Positions 1-5,516 of a stretch of DNA of 5,878 nt are shown piece after piece. The first letter of the stretch is position 1; each line of letters opens with the position of its first letter. Location of the stretch: positions 1 to 5,878 of the forward strand of contig VAYJ01000109.1 of NCBI GenBank assembly GCA_005888465.1, given 5' to 3'. The translations under genes were made by a program, and so were the position numbers. The stretch comes from Actinomycetota bacterium (GTDB lineage: Bacteria > Actinomycetota > UBA4738). The notes below the pieces were generated by a model, which worked only from the letters and a program-made list of their open reading frames with translations, was not told the DNA's origin and ran no database searches.

Positions 1-88
1 CTGGAGTCCGGGTGACGTCGGAGATCATCTCCCACAGCGCGTGCGGATCCGCTGCGATGCTGATCGCTTCGCTGCCGGAGATCTTCAC
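1..88 (-). CDS. SRPBCC (START-like / polyketide cyclase-type) protein, N-terminal fragment
   Basis: Only the first 29 codons are visible; the rest lies left of the window. The translation opens VKISGSEAISIAADPHALWE and continues MISDVTRTP. This is the usual N-terminal strand and helix of SRPBCC proteins: a beta strand ending in 'I.I.A.P..LW..ISD.T', normally followed by a Trp-Ser-Pro-Glu stretch just past the edge. The GTG start at 88-86 is chosen because AGGAG (94-98 on this strand) precedes it with a 5-base gap, an excellent ribosome binding site. The family forms a helix-grip hydrophobic pocket that binds lipids, polyketides or other apolar ligands; the ligand here cannot be told. It follows the membrane-protein gene on the same strand after about 120 bases and may be the third gene of that operon. 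The short fragment limits certainty, but strand, start and motif agree. Confidence 0.72.
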   Translation of the reverse strand, partial: MKISGSEAISIAADPHALWEMISDVTRTP

Positions 89-93
89 CGTTG

Positions 94-98
94 CTCCT
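94..98 (-). promoter_or_regulatory. Ribosome binding site of the SRPBCC gene
   Basis: AGGAG on the minus strand, 5 bases ahead of the GTG at 88-86. It fixes the start of the edge-truncated gene, which otherwise has no ATG nearby in frame. Confidence 0.6.
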
Positions 99-208
99 GG
101 AACGCGACCTTCCCGTTACCGTCGGTCAAGGCTTCGTGGTAGCTCGCCGCAGATGCGCGACACCTTTCGCTGCCCTTGCCTGGCGGGGAACGGAACCCCT
201 GCTCCCGC

Positions 209-1072
209 CTACCGGCGGCGCGCATGGGCGACGGCCTGCTCCTCGATAGCGTACAGAGCGGCCAGGCCGACAAGAGTCCCCGCCAGCCCCGCAACATAGA
301 GGTAGCTCAATGGGTTGGAGTGGTCAAACTCCGACCAGGCCCGGGCCACGGCCCCGAGAAGCAAGATCACGCCGAGGGCCACCGTCTGGACGGCCACGCG
401 CCCCGCGCTCCACCTGCTGTCGGCGGCGATGGCGAGCCACGCCACTGCCGGGAGTGCGACGAACCCGGCAACCGCCCGGGCAGTCAGTGGCGTGAGCGGC
501 CACGGCCAGGCCGGGATCAACGCCGAGGGCCGCAGGAACAACGCGGCGGCCACCAGGAGCAGCAGGACTCCGACCGCTACTAGGACCGCTCGGATGGGCC
601 GGGCCAGAACGGCGTCTTCGCTCTCGGGCGAACCGGGATCGCGAGGCCGGTTCATGAGCCACACCGCCGGAACGAGGATCGGCGTGATGGCATAGATCCA
701 CACCCAGAGCATGAACGGCACGCTCCCGTGCCGAAACTTGCCCCAATGGAGCACGGTCGCGGCGAGGAGCAACCACGTGAACACGGTCGTCGGGATGAAT
801 CCGAGCGCGACCCGATGCCACCGCCGGCCGAACAGCACCCGCGTGTAGAAGAGGATCGCCGAGCCGTATCCCGCGCCCATGAGCATCGCGGTCATTCGGG
901 ACGAGATCGTCCAGGCGAACCGGTGATCGGTCTCTCCTGGGTGAAGATAGAGAGCGAACCAAGCCGTGAACAGGATGCCCACCACGACGGCTGCGACCAC
1001 CCTCGTGAACACCAGGATGTGGTCGTTGGCCGGACCCGGTCGGTCCTCTCCACCACCGGCGTTCGTGGTCAC
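209..1072 (-). CDS. Polytopic integral membrane protein of unknown function
   Basis: I do not recognise the family. With the start at 1072 the protein has 287 residues. After a polar N-terminus of about 17 residues come roughly eight hydrophobic segments, at about residues 22-42, 59-82, 88-109, 118-140, 161-181, 194-216, 227-244 and 256-277. A polar loop rich in Pro, Asp and Glu (about 143-160) splits the protein into two sets of four helices, and it ends in a basic tail (HARRR), favouring a cytoplasmic C-terminus. Conserved-looking features are Trp and Pro in the membrane segments and a short WSEFDHSNP loop before the last helix. No transporter or enzyme signature is visible. The reading frame opens at GTG 1090, overlapping the end of the DUF2236 gene by 17 bases. 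GTG at 1072, just past that gene's TGA (1076-1074) and after GGCGGGCGGA, is preferred. Either start means tight coupling, so membrane and DUF2236 proteins are probably made together. Confidence 0.8.
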   Translation of the reverse strand: MTTNAGGGEDRPGPANDHILVFTRVVAAVVVGILFTAWFALYLHPGETDHRFAWTISSRMTAMLMGAGYGSAILFYTRVLFGRRWHRVALGFIPTTVFTWLLLAATVLHWGKFRHGSVPFMLWVWIYAITPILVPAVWLMNRPRDPGSPESEDAVLARPIRAVLVAVGVLLLLVAAALFLRPSALIPAWPWPLTPLTARAVAGFVALPAVAWLAIAADSRWSAGRVAVQTVALGVILLLGAVARAWSEFDHSNPLSYLYVAGLAGTLVGLAALYAIEEQAVAHARRR

Positions 1073-1073
1073 G

Positions 1074-1961
1074 TCATCCGCCCGCCACACGTTCGCACGC
1101 GGTTCGGTAGTGCTGCCACCATCGCCGCGACCGTGGCATCGTCCGGACCGCAGCGCGTGTCATGGCCGCCACCGAGGAGAACGCGGCACGACGCCCTGTT
1201 GACCAGGGCAACGCGAAGCCGCGGCGGACGGTGTCGGGGAGCAGGCCCGCGCTCACCACCCGCAGCACCCGGCCCGAGGCGCGCTCGCCGAACGTCCCGC
1301 CTGGCCACAGGATCTCCCGAGCCTCGCGCTGGCCGAGCTCGCCGATGGCGAGCGCGTCGTCGAGAACGTTGAACACATAGGCCCGAAGCCCATCACGCGT
1401 CGAGGGTAGGGAGGCCTCGTCCGCGCCGAAAGCCTGGCCAAAGAACCGCATCTCGGCCACGTACTGGTCCTGGTCGGCGGGCCGCAAGGACCCGACGAAC
1501 CGTTCGTACGCTTCCAGCCCGGCCCAGACGATCGTGGCGTGTCCCCACCGCAGCAGCTCGGGGTCGTCTGCACGGTACGAGGAACCGGCCGGGAAGGTGC
1601 CCACGGCGGCGAGGAGCTTCCCACGGATCGCGGTGTGCAGGTCCCGGACGTGCATGGCGGCGCGTTCCGCTTGGTTGTGGTCGCCGAAGATCACCGCCAG
1701 GTTCAGTCCGATCGTGGCCCCGGCTCGCTCGACGACGCTTCGCTCGCGGTTGGTGTGCTCGGCGATGGCCGCCGCGACGAGGGGATGCGCGAGCTGCATG
1801 AGCACGACCGCGGGGGCCGAGAGCAGCAAGGCCCGCTCCCGGTGGACTCGCCACACGAGGGACGCAGGACCGAACCGGCCCGGATCTCCCGCCAGGCCCG
1901 ACGGAAGGGGCGGGACGGCTCGGGCGAGGCTCCCCCTCCTCCGGTGTGACGCGGACTCCAT
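1074..1961 (-). CDS. DUF2236 / MpaB-family (latex-clearing-protein superfamily) protein, probable heme-binding oxygenase
   Basis: The 295-residue product shows the DUF2236 landmarks (numbered from ATG 1961): an opening 'FGPASLVWRVHRERALLL' (about 31-48), 'QLAHPLVAAAIAEH' (56-69), 'RAAMHVRDLHTAIRG' (100-114), 'LRWGHATIVWAGLEAYERF' (137-155) and 'MRFFGQAFGA' (171-180). The histidines in these blocks (59, 69, 104, 109, 141) include the candidate heme-ligand region. Characterised superfamily members are the rubber oxygenase Lcp and fungal MpaB, which cleave isoprenoid double bonds; most bacterial DUF2236 proteins have no known substrate, so the reaction here is inference. No signal peptide or Tat motif is seen, unlike secreted Lcp. 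The frame extends upstream to ATG 2009, but ATG 1961 has GGGAG (1968-1972) at 6 bases and the extension is polar and low in conservation. It is first in the leftward series and divergent from a geranylgeranyl-reductase-like gene. Confidence 0.88.
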   Translation of the reverse strand: MESASHRRRGSLARAVPPLPSGLAGDPGRFGPASLVWRVHRERALLLSAPAVVLMQLAHPLVAAAIAEHTNRERSVVERAGATIGLNLAVIFGDHNQAERAAMHVRDLHTAIRGKLLAAVGTFPAGSSYRADDPELLRWGHATIVWAGLEAYERFVGSLRPADQDQYVAEMRFFGQAFGADEASLPSTRDGLRAYVFNVLDDALAIGELGQREAREILWPGGTFGERASGRVLRVVSAGLLPDTVRRGFALPWSTGRRAAFSSVAAMTRAAVRTMPRSRRWWQHYRTACERVAGG

Positions 1962-1967
1962 TGATGG

Positions 1968-1972
1968 CTCCC
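1968..1972 (-). promoter_or_regulatory. Ribosome binding site deciding the DUF2236 start
   Basis: GGGAG on the minus strand, 6 bases before ATG 1961-1959. The alternative in-frame ATG at 2009-2007 has no comparable sequence at the right distance, so the shorter protein is preferred. Confidence 0.5.
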
Positions 1973-2016
1973 GGGCGCGAGAGGAGGGACTGCTCTCGGC
2001 CCGCGTCATGGTCGCG

Positions 2017-2027
2017 CGTATGATACG
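2017..2027. promoter_or_regulatory. Candidate bidirectional -10 element between divergent genes
   Basis: CGTATGATACG is a palindrome apart from its central base. Read rightward it gives TATGAT (2019-2024), and read leftward TATCAT, each one mismatch from TATAAT. Expected start points would be near 2031 for the rightward flavoprotein gene (a leader of about 40 bases) and near 2012 for the leftward DUF2236 gene (about 50 bases to ATG 1961, or almost leaderless at ATG 2009). No good -35 hexamer lies 17-18 bases upstream on either strand, which is common in high-GC actinobacterial promoters. This is the only AT-rich patch in the divergent gap. Assignment rests on motif and position alone. Confidence 0.45.
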
Positions 2028-2045
2028 TCGGCTCCGGTGAAGCCA

Positions 2046-2056
2046 TTGGAGTCCAA
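2046..2056. promoter_or_regulatory. Palindrome TTGGAGTCCAA, candidate operator
   Basis: Perfect 5-base arms (TTGGA / TCCAA) flank one central base. It sits between the candidate -10 element and the ribosome binding site of the flavoprotein gene, so a bound repressor would lie just downstream of the predicted rightward start point and about 35-45 bases upstream of the predicted leftward one. A single regulator could thus affect both genes. Arms are short; a chance occurrence is possible. Confidence 0.3.
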
Positions 2057-2059
2057 CGC

Positions 2060-2063
2060 AGGA
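2060..2063 (+). promoter_or_regulatory. Ribosome binding site of the flavoprotein gene
   Basis: AGGA is followed by seven bases (CGGGGGG) and the ATG at 2071. It supports the first ATG as the start, directly before the dinucleotide-binding motif. Confidence 0.5.
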
Positions 2064-2070
2064 CGGGGGG

Positions 2071-3309
2071 ATGAACCAGAACCGCTACGACGTCGTGATC
2101 GTCGGCGGCGGACCGGCTGGCCTCACCGCCGCACGCGTGCTCGGCGAGGCGGGCGCCACCGTCTTGGTCATCGAGAAGGACCGCCAGATCGCTGAGCTGG
2201 TCCGGACCAGCGGCGGCACCTGGATCCAAGACATGGCCGACCACGGCGTCCCCGAGTCCATGCGCCACCCGTTTCGGCGCATCCGGCTCGTGACCCCCCG
2301 CTCGGAAGCGACGTTCGAGCACGAGCAGCCAAGAGCGTGCGTGCTCGACGTCCGGCGCGCGTACCGGCATCTCGCGGCTCGCAGCGCCCGGGCGGGGGCG
2401 TTGGTGCGAACCGGAACCGCGGTCCAGACCGTCACGACCGAGAACGACCGACCTTCGGGAGTGACGGTGCGCCGCGCCGAAGGAGGGAACGAGCACATCC
2501 GTGCCGATATCGTCGTGGACGCTTCGGGGTACGCGGCACGGCCCAGCCGGGGCTTCGGCGTCCCAATCGCTACGCGCGCCTTCGGGGTCGGCTTCGAGGA
2601 GGAGCTGGAGGCTCCGGCCTACGATCAGGACGAGGCCGTATTCCTGCTCGGCCAGCAATTCGCCCCCGACGGTTACGCATGGGCCTTCCCGTGCGGGGAA
2701 GGTCGGGTGCGCGTCGGCGTCGGCGTCCCGCTCCCCTCTTCGGGGCCGGGCCCAGCCGAGCTGACTCGGCGACTCCGGTCGAGCAGCGCCCATCTGCGAG
2801 GCGCCCTGACCGGCGCCCGCACGATCGAGGTCCACCGCGGGATCGTGCCGTTCTCCCCGCCGTCGGCGCCGCTCGTTTGGAATGGCCTGGTGCGCGTCGG
2901 CGACGCTGCGGGGCACGCCTCAGCATTGGCCGGCGAGGGGATCCGACTGGCCATGGATGCCGGGTCGATGGCCGGGCGAGCCATCGTGTGCGCGCTGAAC
3001 GACGGCGGGTCGGGCTCGGCTCGGCTCCCGGGGTACGAGCGAGGGTGGCGGCGGACGCGAGCCCGCGAGCTGCGCGCCGCGTGGCGGCTGCATCGCGGAC
3101 TGCTCCAACGGGAGGACGACGAGTGGGAACGGCTGGGGCGAGCACTCCGTCCGCTCTCGGCGGACCAACTCGACCGCTTGTTCCGGTCCCGCTATTCGCC
3201 GGCCTGGCTCCTGGGTGTCATCGTCCGAAGCCCGCATACGGTTCCGCTGGGGCTCCGCCTGCTCCGTCCCAGGCGGCTGTCAGATCCGTATCGATCGGCG
3301 GCCGGATGA
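2071..3309 (+). CDS. Geranylgeranyl reductase family FAD-dependent oxidoreductase
   Basis: The 412-residue length fits the family. The Rossmann FAD motif GGGPAG is at residues 12-17 inside 'YDVVIVGGGPAGLTAARVLG', with the acidic ribose-binding end 'VLVIEK' at 31-36. 'LDVRRAYRHLAARSARAGA' (92-110) matches the conserved 'LDR..FD..LA..A...GA' region, VVDASG is at 148-153, and 'GYAWAFPCGEGRVRVGVGV' (201-219) is the typical GGR sheet. 'VRVGDAAGHASALAGEGIRLA' (274-294) is the second FAD motif with the GEGI signature. The family reduces isolated double bonds in geranylgeranyl groups of chlorophyll, archaeal lipids, menaquinone tails and similar isoprenoids, usually with FAD and a reductant such as NADPH or ferredoxin. 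The substrate here is not readable; halogenase-like or other group A flavoprotein activity is a less likely alternative. The C-terminal 80 residues are Arg-rich and could form a membrane-facing surface. The stop overlaps the next gene's ATG, indicating translational coupling. Confidence 0.88.
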   Translation: MNQNRYDVVIVGGGPAGLTAARVLGEAGATVLVIEKDRQIAELVRTSGGTWIQDMADHGVPESMRHPFRRIRLVTPRSEATFEHEQPRACVLDVRRAYRHLAARSARAGALVRTGTAVQTVTTENDRPSGVTVRRAEGGNEHIRADIVVDASGYAARPSRGFGVPIATRAFGVGFEEELEAPAYDQDEAVFLLGQQFAPDGYAWAFPCGEGRVRVGVGVPLPSSGPGPAELTRRLRSSSAHLRGALTGARTIEVHRGIVPFSPPSAPLVWNGLVRVGDAAGHASALAGEGIRLAMDAGSMAGRAIVCALNDGGSGSARLPGYERGWRRTRARELRAAWRLHRGLLQREDDEWERLGRALRPLSADQLDRLFRSRYSPAWLLGVIVRSPHTVPLGLRLLRPRRLSDPYRSAAG

Positions 3310-4175
3310 TTGCCAAACAGCGGGCCCGATTCCGTCCGGACGTGGTCGCGTATTACGAGGAAACCTGGTTCGACTACCGCCTGTTGTGGATGACGCTCGG
3401 GAATCCGGCCATCCACTTCGGGTACTGGGACGAGGGAACCAGGCGGCACGGACAGTCGCTCGACAACATGAATCGGGTGATGGCGGACATCGCGTGTGTC
3501 TCGCAAGGCGATCGGGTCCTCGACGCCGGATGTGGCGTCGGGGGCGCGGCCTTTTGGCTGGCCCAGAACCGCGGCGCCCTCGTTCAGGGCATCACCATCG
3601 TCCCGAGCCAGGCCCTCCGGGCCAGGCGCATCGCAATCGCTCGACGACTGGACGGTCGCGCCTCGTTCAGTTGCCAGGATTACTGCCGAACGGCCTTCGA
3701 TGACGAGAGGTTCGATGTGGTGTGGGCGCAGGAGAGCGTGTGCCACGCCGATGACAAGGTGGCGTTCCTGACGGAGGCGAGCCGTCTGCTTCGCCCGGGA
3801 GGGCGACTGGTCATGGCCGACTACGCCCGTGCACCTCGTGTGAGGGCGGGTGATGATGAACGGCTGCTCACGAGTTGGTTGCGTGCCTGGGCGATCCCAT
3901 CCATACCCACCGCTGAGGACCTGGCGGGATGGGCCCAAGACGCGGCGCTCGAGGAGGTCCTGGTGCGCGACGTGACGGCGGCGGTGGAGCCGTCGCTCCG
4001 GCGCCTCCATCGGCTGGTGAAGGTGCTGTCTCCGGGAGCCTCGCTCCTTCACCGCCTCGGTCTGCGCTCCGAGGTCCAGCATGCGAACGTCACCGGCTCC
4101 GCGGCGATGTGGGCAGCGCTACAGCGGGCTCTCTGGTCTTACACCATCCTCTCCGCGCGCAAGGCTGCTGATTGA
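3306..4175 (+). CDS. SAM-dependent class I methyltransferase, tocopherol-MT / Erg6-like type
   Basis: 289 residues from ATG 3306, which overlaps the previous stop as ATGA; the frame is open much further upstream, but that part only shadows the flavoprotein gene. Near the N-terminus 'YYEETWFDYRLLW' (16-28) and 'AIHFGYWDEGT' (35-45) form the cap typical of gamma-tocopherol, MPBQ/MSBQ and sterol C-methyltransferases and cyclopropane-synthase relatives. SAM motif I is 'VLDAGCGVGG' (71-80), followed by 'GITIVPSQALRA' (95-106). Motif II is 'FDVVWAQESVCHADDK' (136-151), and motif III is 'LLRPGGRLVMADY' (161-173). A helical C-terminal part (about 185-285) ends in a hydrophobic, basic tail. Known relatives methylate hydrophobic prenylquinones, sterols or terpenes; pairing with a prenyl reductase favours such a substrate, but the actual acceptor is inference. 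O-methylation of a small phenol or acid cannot be excluded. Confidence 0.87.
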   Translation: MIAKQRARFRPDVVAYYEETWFDYRLLWMTLGNPAIHFGYWDEGTRRHGQSLDNMNRVMADIACVSQGDRVLDAGCGVGGAAFWLAQNRGALVQGITIVPSQALRARRIAIARRLDGRASFSCQDYCRTAFDDERFDVVWAQESVCHADDKVAFLTEASRLLRPGGRLVMADYARAPRVRAGDDERLLTSWLRAWAIPSIPTAEDLAGWAQDAALEEVLVRDVTAAVEPSLRRLHRLVKVLSPGASLLHRLGLRSEVQHANVTGSAAMWAALQRALWSYTILSARKAAD

Positions 4176-4195
4176 GTTGGCCCCCGGGCACGCCT

Positions 4196-4207
4196 GGAGT
4201 TGACTCC
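4196..4207. repeat. Inverted repeat GGAGT-TG-ACTCC ahead of the cupin gene
   Basis: Perfect 5-base arms around a 2-base centre, 21 bases past the methyltransferase stop. It overlaps a TTGACT (4200-4205) that could be a -35 box, although no convincing -10 follows 16-18 bases on. Its core resembles the GGAGTCC palindrome at 2046-2056. Candidate operator only. Confidence 0.25.
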
Positions 4208-4230
4208 GCGCGGACCCACACTTCGCGATG

Positions 4231-4257
4231 CGAGTCCGGGAGCTGCACGAGTCCGGG
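4231..4257 (+). repeat. Direct repeat CGAGTCCGGG, two copies
   Basis: Identical 10-mers at 4231-4240 and 4248-4257, start to start 17 bases apart, just upstream of the cupin gene's ribosome binding site. Together with the adjacent inverted repeat they fill most of the 97-base gap between the methyltransferase and cupin genes. They could be regulatory half-sites or a chance GC-rich duplication. Confidence 0.35.
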
Positions 4258-4261
4258 GGAG

Positions 4262-4265
4262 GGAG
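4262..4265 (+). promoter_or_regulatory. Ribosome binding site deciding the cupin start
   Basis: GGAG within a purine-rich run (GGGGGAGGGAGAGA) is followed by 7 bases and ATG 4273. This favours 4273 over the in-frame ATG at 4228, which lies inside the upstream repeat region. Confidence 0.55.
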
Positions 4266-4272
4266 AGATACG

Positions 4273-4644
4273 ATGCCTGTTGAGAGGGCCGAGGATCATC
4301 CGACCTACGACTTCGAGGGTAACACCGTCATCAGCTTGATCGCCCCATCGCGTGGCGGCATTGAGTGCGTGCTCTACAGCGTCATGTCCCCGCCCGGCCA
4401 CGGACTCCCCCCGCATCGGCACGACCACCTCGACACGTTCACGGTCACAGCCGGTGGGGGTCTGTGGCACCTCGACGAAGCGACCTTCGAGCTGAGAACC
4501 GGAGATTCTGTGATCGTGCCGATCGGGGTCCGGCATTTCCTAGAGGCCGGTCTCGAAGGCGCAACCTTCGTAGTGACGATGCTCCCTGGCACAAGATCAA
4601 TTCTCGACGATGGCTCAGAGTTCGTCCCAGCCTGGGCCTCCTAG
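4273..4644 (+). CDS. Single-domain cupin protein
   Basis: 123 residues, the usual size of a one-barrel cupin. Motif 1 is 'PPHRHDHLDTFTVTAG' (46-61), giving His48 and His50 as metal ligands and Asp54 where most cupins have Glu. Motif 2 is 'GDSVIVPIGVRHFLEA' (77-92), with the G-x5-P-x-G-x2-H pattern and His88 as the third ligand; the usual final Asn is replaced by Ala. A mononuclear metal centre is therefore likely intact. Such proteins act as small dioxygenases, isomerases or ligand sensors, and sequence alone does not tell which. It lies on the same strand as the reductase/methyltransferase pair, 97 bases on, with its own ribosome binding site, so it may be part of that pathway or an independently expressed gene. 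No signal peptide is present. Confidence 0.85.
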   Translation: MPVERAEDHPTYDFEGNTVISLIAPSRGGIECVLYSVMSPPGHGLPPHRHDHLDTFTVTAGGGLWHLDEATFELRTGDSVIVPIGVRHFLEAGLEGATFVVTMLPGTRSILDDGSEFVPAWAS

Positions 4645-4669
4645 GACTCCTGGTGATGTAACTGGGTCG

Positions 4670-4682
4670 TCGAGGCCCTCGA
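4670..4682. repeat. Inverted repeat TCGAGG-C-CCTCGA between convergent genes
   Basis: Perfect 6-base arms around one base, located between the stop of the cupin gene (4644) and the stop of the leftward PDZ-domain gene (4695). The position suits a shared terminator, but the loop would open two or more pairs and no T-run follows on either strand, so an intrinsic terminator is doubtful. A second small repeat, CCCAG-C-CTGGG, covers the last cupin codons at 4626-4636. Confidence 0.3.
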
Positions 4683-4694
4683 TATCGGGGGCAA

Positions 4695-5516
4695 CTAGCC
4701 AGGTGGGTAATCGCTCACGTGCCTGACTTGGATATCGCGCCGAGGCTCGGATCCGCGTCTGACTCGGAAGACCATTTCCTCACCGACCTGGTGCTGCCGG
4801 ATCGCCTTCTGCACGTCCCGGAAGGTAGTGATCGATTGGTCATCTACGCCGAGCAGGCGATCGCCGCCGTGGACACCCGCCAGTGCGAGTTGACTGCCTT
4901 GACGGGGAGGCCATATCTCCAGCCCGGGCTCGCTGTCCAGCTGGGGTTGAGCCTCGTGCCATGCCTCATGGGTCCAAAGGCGGGCGGCGGCGGCGCAGCC
5001 GCAGGCCCCGATGCTGCACATGGGGCAAATGCATCGGCACTCGAGTCCCTGTCGGTCCAGCTCTTCAACGATGGCGCCTGGCAACAGGTGAGTTAGCAAT
5101 CGAGCCGCCTTTGCATAGGAGCTGAGGTGTTTGCGTGCCAGCTCTCTCAGGGCGGGGTCGTACAGGTGCAGAGTGAGTGCGATCAACACCGAGTACTCGT
5201 TGGCAGCAAAGCTGAAGGCGGCGCAATAGGCCGGAAGGAGACTGGACAGGTTCATGGATGAAGCGGCCTCTGCCAGCAACCGCGCAAGGGCCGATTGCGG
5301 CTCGGTTGGTTCGGGGGCCTCCTGCCCGAGATAGTTCTCGAGGTCCTGTCGCTGGATGCCGGCCTGGTCATGCATCGCCTCCAACGAGGCGTGGAGCCTC
5401 GGGTGGGTCAGCGTGATGTCGGCCTGGCGACTGAGGCCTTCTTCGATGGCCCTCTCGGTGGCCATGAGAGCCATAACCTGGTCCGGCAAAGGCGATGGAT
5501 ACTCCACAGGCGGCAC
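4695..5516 (-). CDS. Uncharacterised protein: helical domain, six-Cys cluster and C-terminal PDZ-like domain
   Basis: I know no named family for the whole 273-residue frame. Residues 15-155 look all-helical; 'NEYSVLIALTLHLYDPALRELARKHLSSYAKAARLLTHLLP' (107-146, read here in pieces) recalls ferritin-like or similar four-helix bundles, weakly. Six cysteines lie at 160, 162, 164, 167, 172 and 174 (C-x-C-x-C-x2-C-x4-C-x-C), followed by a Trp/His-rich 'RLWTHEAWHEA' (179-189). Residues about 208-268 resemble an HtrA/DegP-type PDZ domain: 'HGGDRLLGVDDQSITTFRDV' then 'VFRVRRGSEPRRDIQV'. There is no protease domain, signal peptide or clear membrane helix. The start is uncertain: GTG 5516 overlaps the TAG of the upstream PEBP gene by one base, GTG 5507 has AGAGG 11 bases ahead, and ATG 5474 loses 14 residues; coupling to the PEBP gene is likely in all cases. 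Metal binding and peptide or C-terminus recognition are inferences. Confidence 0.72.
   Translation of the reverse strand: MPPVEYPSPLPDQVMALMATERAIEEGLSRQADITLTHPRLHASLEAMHDQAGIQRQDLENYLGQEAPEPTEPQSALARLLAEAASSMNLSSLLPAYCAAFSFAANEYSVLIALTLHLYDPALRELARKHLSSYAKAARLLTHLLPGAIVEELDRQGLECRCICPMCSIGACGCAAAARLWTHEAWHEAQPQLDSEPGLEIWPPRQGSQLALAGVHGGDRLLGVDDQSITTFRDVQKAIRQHQVGEEMVFRVRRGSEPRRDIQVRHVSDYPPG

Noticed and set aside
186..200. GGGG...CCCC hairpin after the membrane-protein gene, possible terminator
   Set aside because: Only four base pairs form around a seven-base loop and no T-run follows on the minus strand, so the region is better read as spacer before the SRPBCC gene.
12..583. Plus-strand frames over the left end
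   Set aside because: They oppose the SRPBCC and membrane-protein genes, contain Arg/Ser/Pro-rich translations, and have no ribosome binding site or recognisable motif.
1393..2916. Open frame of about 507 codons on the minus strand, crossing the divergent gap
   Set aside because: It overlaps the well-supported DUF2236 and flavoprotein genes in other frames, spans their promoter region, and has the Arg/Pro/Ala/Gly-rich composition of a high-GC shadow frame. No domain is recognisable.
2337..3305. Upstream in-frame extension of the methyltransferase
   Set aside because: This part lies wholly inside the flavoprotein gene in another frame, is Arg/Pro-rich with no motifs, and the methyltransferase homology begins right after ATG 3306, which is coupled by ATGA to the preceding stop.
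3192..4082. Long minus-strand frame opposite the methyltransferase
   Set aside because: It is antisense to a gene with clear SAM-binding motifs and contains no domain or start signal of its own.
4228..4272. Longer cupin start at ATG 4228
   Set aside because: The extra 15 residues come from the repeat region, no Shine-Dalgarno sequence precedes it, and ATG 4273 has GGAG at 7 bases.
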